Shown in pieces: positions 56,737-64,000 of a DNA stretch of 64,000 nucleotides; the first letter of the stretch is position 1; each line of letters begins with the position of its first letter. Below the pieces are notes generated by a model. The model had not been told where the DNA came from. It did no database searches and was given only the letters and a program-made list of their open reading frames with translations. The translations under genes and the position numbers were made by a program. Location of the stretch: positions 112,139,899 to 112,203,898 of the forward strand of contig CM057346.1 in NCBI GenBank assembly GCA_030015575.1, in the 5' to 3' direction. Origin of the DNA: Agapanthus africanus (taxonomy: Eukaryota > Streptophyta > Magnoliopsida > Asparagales > Amaryllidaceae).

Positions 56737-57225
56737 GGTTCAGTCTCCACTCTTGAAATAGAACACTGGATGATTTGGTATTTCGAACACTACCCTCCTT
56801 TGGCGACAGTCGATGGTAGCGAAGAAAGTTCCCAGCCAGTCCATTCCTAAGACCACGTCGAAGTTCGGTATGTCCAGCACCTTGAAGTCCACATAGAATT
56901 CTCGACTGCAGACGACCACTGGACACAGATCGTATCCCAAAGTTGCTTTTAGAACGCCGTTCCCTGAACTGACATTCCAGCTGGATACGAGTGGTGTAAC
57001 TGGGATCGCATGAGTTCGGACAAACCGTTGCGACATAAAGCAATGTGATGCCCCAGTGTCGAAGAGCGCGGGTGCAGGTAGGGAGGCTACTAAGATTGTA
57101 CCTAAGTCGCATGGGATGAGTTTAGGTATAACAGATATAAGATGACTATGAATTGAAAAGACTTGAAAGAGAATAGGGAAGAGATTTACCAGTGATAACC
57201 TAACCCGTACCTTCGGCCTCTTCAA
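56737..57225 (-). pseudogene. Aspartic protease region of the minus-strand chromovirus
   Basis: Minus strand: LFDTGASHCFMSQRFVRTH carries the retropepsin motif DTGAS (about 57045-57075), followed by FYVDFKVLDIPNFDVVLGMDWL. This matches gypsy protease between gag and RT. The neighbouring RT frame begins just below 56740. Confidence 0.8.
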
Positions 57226-57301
57226 CCGACATGGTGAATGCTTGGCGTCGCGGCACTTTCCTCTGTGCCTGGTTAAACACTCGGCGCTGGGGTTGAGTGG
57301 T

Positions 57302-58166
57302 CTAGGTGCGGGGAGCTGGAGGTGATAGGGCTAACCGGGTAGGAGGAGCTTGGATCGTCGGTCTAGCTGGAGGGTTGTTGGGTCCTCGGTTCTGGGGGCA
57401 TGCTCCAATGGCATGAGTAGAAGACCCACAGATCAGGCACAAGTTGTTCGCCCTACGATAGTTCTTCACAAGATGCCCTGTTCTTTTGCAGTAGATGCAA
57501 AAGTCTGGCCTGCTGTTGGCGAACGAACCTACTGGCCTCCGAGATGGTCCGTTAAAAGCTAGCCTAGAAGAGTCCCTTCCTGTGATCTGGTGCACAGGGC
57601 GTTTCACACCGGCGGTCTGCGGCTTGCTCTTCTTCTTCACAACTGTCTCGTAGCGTCGGACAGCCTTCAAAGCAAGCTTATGGGTTGGGAAATCCCCTGT
57701 ACCGAGTACAGCTTGGATTTCAGGGTCCAACCCTTGCTGGAATCATCGTGCCCAGATCTCAACAGTGGGAATAAGGTGTGCAGCGAACTTTTTACGACCT
57801 TGTGTTAGCAGTGTTGTGAGTGAGATCAGAAAATTGAATTTGAGATAATATCTTACCTGCTAAGCATGGTAAACTCAGCATCATATTCATCCACCAACTT
57901 GACCCACATCGAGCATTGCTGTAAATGGATGAATTGCTGCTCCATGTCAAAGCGGACAGTTTCTGAGAAGTACTTGGCGTCGAAGAGGTCTTGAAATGTT
58001 TTCCATTCTATCGGTTGTGCGAGATGGCTCTCCTCAGCCTTCAACCATACCCTGGCATTATCGGTCAGTTGCAACTTAGCAACTCTCGCCCAAGCAATAT
58101 CTGGCACTTGAACTGCTGCCAGGTCATCCTCGATTGCTTAAGCCTATTCTTCTGCTTCAAGCGGAC
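57302..58166 (-). pseudogene. gag, capsid core and zinc knuckles, of the minus-strand chromovirus
   Basis: Minus strand: VPDIAWARVAKLQLTDNARVW, WKTFQDLFDAKYF and VKLVDEYDAEFTMLSR belong to the retrotransposon gag core (58107-57853). Downstream are KPQTAGVKRP and two zinc knuckles (about 57410-57500): CIYCKRTGHLVKNY, where the last Cys is Tyr, and CLICGSSTHAIGAC, intact. The frame is broken near 57730-57853 and at 58145. It is cut at 58166 by a solo LTR and continues at 61518. Confidence 0.8.
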
Positions 58167-61100
58167 TGCAACGACCCTAATGTTACTATACCTTCGTGTT
58201 TTCTTTTTTTAGTAAAATATTGTATTTTTTATTCTTAGTATTTTTCCGTAAATTTTGTTTTCTATTAAATATATTATTTTATTATTCCATCTACCCAAAC
58301 TCGTTTCTTTAAACTAAATCTTAACCTATTTCAAATTAAACGCAAGACTTGACCGAGCCTATAACCCAAATACAATCTCATTTTCATTTTTTTTATAAAA
58401 CCATGAGCCCAAAAGCCCACTTTCTTTTCAAGCAATAGCATATAATTAATTCTAATTAAATATGTGCATGAACAATCTTATAGCTTATTGGTTAAATCCT
58501 TGCATTGTTATTTCATAGGTCACATGTTCAAATCTTCATTCTTGCAATTATTTTTTTATATCAATTTGTATCCTTCTCATAACCTACAAATGAGACCTTT
58601 CATTTCGTCTTTTTTTAACTCGCAAAATAATTAGAATGGTTATGAGCTATAATTTACTAGAATTATGGTGGCCATAAACCTTTTTTATATGTCACTCTTC
58701 TTTCTTTTCTTCATCTCACATTTTTATCATTTCCTATCTCTCTCTTCATCTGTTCTTCATCACACCTTAGCCATTTCCTTTTGATAAATTCTAAAAAAAT
58801 AAAATAAAATCTCTGTTCTCTTGAGCTTGGAGAAGCACCGGTTCCATCAAGCTTCAAAGACTCGGTTGAAGATTATATCTAAACGGTGTGCCAGTTGTTA
58901 TGCCGACTCACACGACATGTAAGTCCCCTCTCCTTCTCCTTTTCTTTACTTGAAATTCATCCCCTTACCATACCTCCATCATGCCGAATCTTGAGATAAC
59001 TAGTTAGTTTCGTGATAAAGTTTTTGTTAAATTAAAAAAATGGTTGAAATAAAGCATATATATTTAGTTATAAAATCTTTCATGCAATGGTTGATAAAAT
59101 ATTAAGTATTATTGTTTTAGACGGTTAATCAAGACCGGATCATATGTTTGCTTCACATATGTTAATTCATGTTATTTATCGCTGAAATTTTAATTATTTA
59201 TATTTATTTTTGCATACAAGAAAACAAAGTTATAAATAAATGCCATAGATTTATCATTTTCAAATACAATCTTACAAAACCTTTATCTTTAAAATAATTT
59301 TTATAAATTAATTTCCACTTCTGAAAATTCTTGGAATATTAGGATAAAATAATAGATAGAATTCCAAATTTACAGCAAAAATTTCATATCAAACCGAAAA
59401 ACGGTTTAGGAGTTACATAATTTTTTATTCACTGTTTTTAAAACCAAAAAACTGCCGATAAGGGTCTTTTTTGAGAAACCATAAGTCTATAATCTTTTAT
59501 CCAAATTATGTGTTTTCAGATGTTTTGAATATCTAAATCTAAAGATCTATATTTTTTTAGTTTTAAGTTTTTACTGAAAATCGGCGTAAAATATAGAAAA
59601 CTGCGTTACAATATTAAGCGACGAATCTGGACAGAATCTGTCCTGATTCGCACACTGTTTTTAAATAAGACATGACTCGAACTCCCGATATCCGTTCGTG
59701 AAAAACTTTAGATATATAGATGCATAATTGATCGAACTATAATTTCATGTATATTAGATTACTTAGAAACGCATGAAGAAACCCGATATAGGCTTTGCAA
59801 TATAACATAGTTGCTGTCCAGAAATCTGAATTTCTGTTTTAAACGCTGATATTAAAATGATCATAACTAGAGCTTCAGGAATCCAAATCATATGAATCTT
59901 GGTGTTTTGGATAAGTACATCGAAATACTTACAATTTTCTATTGATCTTTGTAATCTGAAACCTGATGAAAATTAACTCAAACTGCGTTTTAAAAATGTG
60001 TGATGGTGCCGAACAGATTCTGATCTGTTTTGCGCGATGATACGAAAACATGTATATCTCCCAAACCGGTAGTCGTATTTAAGCGAGACCGGAACTCACG
60101 TGTGCATAACACTTAAGGCTATGTTTTTGTTTATATTCTGACTTTAAATGACTTGATTAACTAGTTGTACATATCACATATTTACAATATTGTTTTTGAA
60201 CGTTTCTTGTATACTTATCTCATATCATGTTCTATGATTGCTTATCTATTTTTATCTATATGACTTATGATTAAACCATTACATGCTAGAATTGACTTGA
60301 TCTTGACATGACTCAATCATGAATACTTGAACTCAATAGGTACACTTAATTCGACTTGACCCGAACCATGAATACGTAATGACCTGACATAAACACTTGA
60401 CATGAATACATGAACAATTGACTTGAATACTTGAACTCGACTCGATACTTGAATTGCACTCTCTTATGTATTCATGTATTTGGGCAAGACTTGTAACATT
60501 AATCATAAACTAATAAACACGAGATGTTGGGGTAGTTTGAGTATGAATCCAATGGAATCTCATGAGTCCTATTAATACAAATCATATTGCTGTGGTACCG
60601 GGCTGAAACGGTACAAATCATGTTGCTGTGGTACCGGGCTAAAACGGTACAGATCACGAATTCACGAATGAGGGCCCGTATTTCCAAGCCCCTGGATGAT
60701 AGCCTGTTGGGTTTGGAGTCTCGATCTTGGAGGGAGAAAGTACAAAATGTAACAATTGAAGTCCCGCTATTTTAGGCCCGTGATTCCTTACCCCTAGATG
60801 GTAGCCTTGGGTTCGAGAATACTCTTGAGATTGGTTGACATTCACACTTGAACTCACGTTAGTTAATTTTACCCTTTTAGAGACCTTTTAGAACACTTAT
60901 ATTCACTTCGTGTTCACTATACCTACACTCCACGGCTATACTATACTTGTTTGCTATACTCATATTATATTGCCATGCTTACATAGTTGTCATTAACATT
61001 ACCATGTTATACTTGTTCATATTATATTTCCATTCATATTATATCACATATCACCCTGCATATTCATTTTTATACATTCACATCCCACCTTTCTTGAGGA

Positions 61101-61517
61101 CTTACCGAGCGCAAGTTCGCTGACGAACATTCCACCCATTTCTTTGTTTCCTTGGAATGTTCGTTAGATGATCTAGAGATTGAAGAGATCGACTTGAGTC
61201 AGGAGAATTACTTTCAGCTTGCGGAGCAGACCGATTACCAATTCTTTCTTTTCAGCTTATACTTCCAGTATGCCACTTGTTTAGGCACTTTCTTTTATGT
61301 ATCTTTGTTTTCAGACATCATGTATTCAGTTTGAAACTTGTGAAAGTTGAGAATGTAAATATATAAAGTTGGTTTTTCATTATCATGTCTTTTCTTGTCA
61401 TTTTATATTGCTTATATACGCTTAGCGTATTTGTTTTGAGAAATGACCTTCTCGGAATAAATACGCCGCGAGCTTGTCACATACCGTTACCGTTCTTTTG
61501 GGAAGCAGGGCGTGACA
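58167..61517 (+). mobile_element. Solo LTR in the gag of the minus-strand chromovirus
   Basis: TGCAACGACCC to GGAAGCAGGGCGTGACA, 3351 bp, flanked by CGGAC at 58162-58166 and 61518-61522. Its right part is related, in opposite orientation, to the 5' LTR at 61905 (for example CTAAACAAGTGGCA, GAACATTCCA, CGGTAAGTC), so donor and target belong to related families. It is AT-rich and contains periodic TTGAATACTTGA words (60290-60460). No gene. Confidence 0.92.
60594..60650. repeat. Duplicated GGTACCG palindrome
   Basis: GGTACCG-8 nt-CGGTAC occurs twice, 36 bp apart (60594 and 60630), each able to form a hairpin, inside the solo LTR. Confidence 0.75.
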
Positions 61518-61763
61518 CGGACTCTCTTTATCCAAGAAGTTCTTTGGGTGCAGTGCCCGAAATTGCTTAACTCCGGGTGCTTCGGCTTCGGGGCGGTGCA
61601 TAAGGATAGCAGTCTGCTGCTGCTGACCCTCCAGTAGGTTCTTGATAGCCTCAAGCAGTACCGTTTGCTCATTGATGGGAGCTGCAACGGTAAATGGTGG
61701 TGGTGTAGGCGGTGGAGTGTTTCCATTGACGTTTGTGCTGATATTGTTCGGAGAGTCCATCAC
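61518..61763 (-). pseudogene. gag N-terminus of the minus-strand chromovirus
   Basis: ATG at 61763 (a second ATG follows directly): MMDSPNNISTNVNGNTPPPT, a proline stretch, EQTVLLEAIKNLLEGQQQQ, then FRALHPKNFLDKES, the usual start of the gag core, where the solo LTR cuts in. It joins 58166 after removal of the insert, though a stop or frameshift follows there. Confidence 0.8.
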
Positions 61764-61904
61764 CTTGATATAAAAGATAAGTTAGGATAGATTCAAGAAT
61801 TTGAAATGCAAAGAATGTAAATGTTTGTTATACTCATTAATTCTTATGGTATATTGTTTACGACCTCATGCAGAACTGGCCTGCATGAGCCACTAACAAA
61901 AATA
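61764..61904 (-). other. Leader of the minus-strand chromovirus
   Basis: About 140 bp between LTR end and gag ATG. Right after the LTR the minus strand reads TATTTTTGTTAGTGGCTC. A primer-binding site should be here, but the usual initiator-Met complement is not clear. Confidence 0.5.
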
Positions 61905-64000
61905 TGTCACGCCCTGCTTCCCAGTAGACTGAAACAGGTGACGTGGTAAGCCCGCGACATATTTATCCAAAAAAAATCATTCCCTAAAGAAATATACTAA
62001 GCGTATTGAAACAATATTACACAATACAAGAATAAATGGAGGCTGTAAAAAATTTCAACAAACATCCTTATTTACATTCAACTTCCAATATTTACAAATA
62101 CATGAGTTTATGCTGGAAAGTAATTACAATAAGAAAAATGCCTAAACAAGTGGCACATGTAAACTGAAGAAAAAATGAAGTGGAGCTAGCCCTGAGTAGT
62201 GATCTGGTTGTAGTCCTCCTCTGTGGCTTCAACCTCTCCCGTCTCGATCGTATCTGACGAACATTCCAAGAGAAGAAAAGTGGGTGGAATACCCATCAGC
62301 GAACTAGCGCTCGGTAAGTCTTAAAGACAGGTAAGAGTAAAGAAAATAACAAGTGTAGAATATTTATGACGAGTAAGAGTATATGATCATGGGTAAATAT
62401 ATGTACTATATGTCTCTATATGGTCACTATGTTAACGTTAAGTTCCAAGTGTGAATGTCAACGCATCCGTAGAAGTATTCACAAGCTCAAGAGTGGGGCC
62501 CCAGGAGCAAGGAAACACAGGCTCATTTCATGTGTTAGCATCGGAGCTCTAGGCTGTGGATAAGTCAACCCGACTGATATTCGAGTAAAATAAAAAAGAG
62601 GTTAATACGGGACTCTTGAAGCTCTGTTAGATTCACACAAGAAACTATCCCAAGCACCCCCGAGTGTGATATATTATAATTGGTTAATATACTTAATTGA
62701 TTTCATTGATCGATTAACATGTCTTGATCGAACCATAGATTGCAAAAGATATAGAATGTAGTCGAGCAAGTTGAGTAAAATGCGAGTCATGTCAATTGCA
62801 ATTTTGGTTCGAATCAAGTTGGTTCGAGTAGTTTGAGTTCAAGTTCATATTCGAGTTGAAGTTCAACTTTAGATTCGAGTTACGATTTTGGGGTTTGATT
62901 TCGAGTTTAGATTCAAGTTTAGATTTGAGTTTGGATTTCGAGTTCATGTTTTTTTCATAGGAATTTATTTAAACTGTTAAAAGTCTTATATTCAGGAGAA
63001 ATCGGCAACTGCTGCACATGGACGGCAGGATTTGTGTCTTTTTCCAAGACAATTGTCATTTAATAACTACATTAAGTTGTCTAACCTGAATAGACAAGTA
63101 CTTACTTTTTTCGGCTCCCTGAGGCTCAAAAGAATTGATCTCGCTTAAATCTATATTAATCTAGAGTCTTTAAAATATTGTTTGCATATCTCGAGGGGTT
63201 TTATGAAAACATATATTAATATTGTTTAAAAATAAACCTCGAGAGTGATTTATAATATTTAGGGTTTTCATGAACATGTATTTTAATTGTTGTGGTGTTT
63301 TGGTGATAAAACCTAGCTTTTTGAAAGTTTATGGTATTTTTATGAAAATTATTATTTTTGGAAAACTTGGTGGTATTTTATTAACAATTTTAATCTTTAT
63401 TTTTAAAAATATAGTTTCTTAATTTGTTTTTATTGAAAATATGGATTTATGATTTGTATATAATTTTCCAAAAATTAGTTTTGTTTAGAAAAGTCACATT
63501 TCTTAAAAACCGTATTTTTATTCCTCTCGAGACCGAATACTCCGTGAGGTGTTCTGTATCTCGCTCTATTATCCCAAGGATGTGTGATAATCCGCACCAT
63601 CTATTAACGTGTTCTCTAACGAGGGTTATAGAGACGTAATTGCCAAGGATTTCGAAATACCGATTTAAAGAAATCCATTTTGAAACGGTATGGTGTTTTA
63701 ATGAAAAAGTTCTTCTTTTAATTAACTATAGCTCTAGAATACCGTGCTATGGAACCATAGTGTGCGTGTGGGGTAGGTCGTTACCCCATGAAGTTTTCTA
63801 AAGGTATTTAAACTAATTATCGAGAAGTGCTATACTAAAATTCATGGTATTTTAATGAAAAAGTTTGTTATCGGTTTGTTTCACATGAAATTTTGGTTAA
63901 ACTAAAAGCTAAATGATGGGAAATAAGATTAAGATTGTTATAGGATGTTAGTTTGATCTCGTTTGCTTATCACATCGCTTACAAATGTTAAGAAGAAGAA
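61905..64000 (-). mobile_element. 5' LTR of the minus-strand chromovirus, cut by window end
   Basis: The plus-strand left end TGTCACGCCCTGCTTCCC is the reverse of the GGGAAGCAGGGCGTGACA terminus. No TGTAACAC start is found before 64000, so the LTR is longer than 2.1 kb. It contains degenerate TTCGAGTTTAGA-type repeats at 62770-62960. No gene seen. Confidence 0.8.

Noticed and set aside
1..64000. tRNA, rRNA or snRNA genes
   Set aside because: No box A/box B pair or rRNA core sequence was recognised; tRNA-like words are limited to primer-binding sites.

Overview
The window is nuclear DNA from a flowering plant with a large, repeat-rich genome. It consists almost entirely of nested LTR retrotransposons: three lineages are recognisable by protein motifs, there is no convincing host gene, and no tRNA or rRNA gene was seen. 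The species cannot be named from the sequence.

Layout. Bases 1-4786 are the 3' end of a chromodomain-bearing Ty3/gypsy element (Tekay/Del-like) with its 3' LTR, lying against a copia LTR fragment (4787-5613). After a TA repeat and about 0.5 kb of unassigned DNA comes element A, a Tat-lineage Ty3/gypsy element (6183-50644) bounded by the 5-bp target duplication GCTGG. Its 5' LTR is split by a Tekay-like solo LTR (8635-12171, duplication GGTAA). Its gag stops early and jumps straight to 3' non-coding sequence, so protease, RT, RNase H and integrase are missing. A solo LTR of its own family (14785-17840, duplication GTGGG) sits in its 62-bp tandem repeats. Its antisense plant-mobile-domain (PMD) gene is cut by element B (20994-44714), a longer Tat element with gag, protease, RT, two RNase H domains and integrase, a 132-bp satellite-like array, and its own antisense PMD gene. 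After A come unassigned DNA, an 82-bp foldback, a copia LTR plus the end of its pol, a 3' piece of a third Tat LTR (C), and a minus-strand chromovirus-like pol/gag (54269-61763). That last element is interrupted by a solo LTR (58167-61517, duplication CGGAC), and its 5' LTR runs off the window.

How parts work together. B's sense strand would encode Gag-protease-RT-RNase H-archaeal-type RNase H-integrase, but several stops and frameshifts make this copy defective. On the opposite strand both A and B carry a multi-exon gene. In B, seven exons with canonical GT-AG borders add up to 1397 codons and every intron is phase 1.

Most unusual structure. (1) Five consecutive hairpins whose stems differ but whose loop stays close to TCCTYWCGA, present three times (18172-18344, 33448-33622, 35899-36071) with compensatory stem changes. 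(2) LTRs saturated with short palindromes, including paired G-boxes (TCACGTG-spacer-CACGTGA) and variable-arm palindromes around a TTTAA core. (3) A hairpin with a G-box in it directly before the polypurine tract in both A and B. (4) A CHHC zinc-knuckle module present three times in B, two copies within a duplication of about 90 residues. These are read by eye; none was tested computationally.
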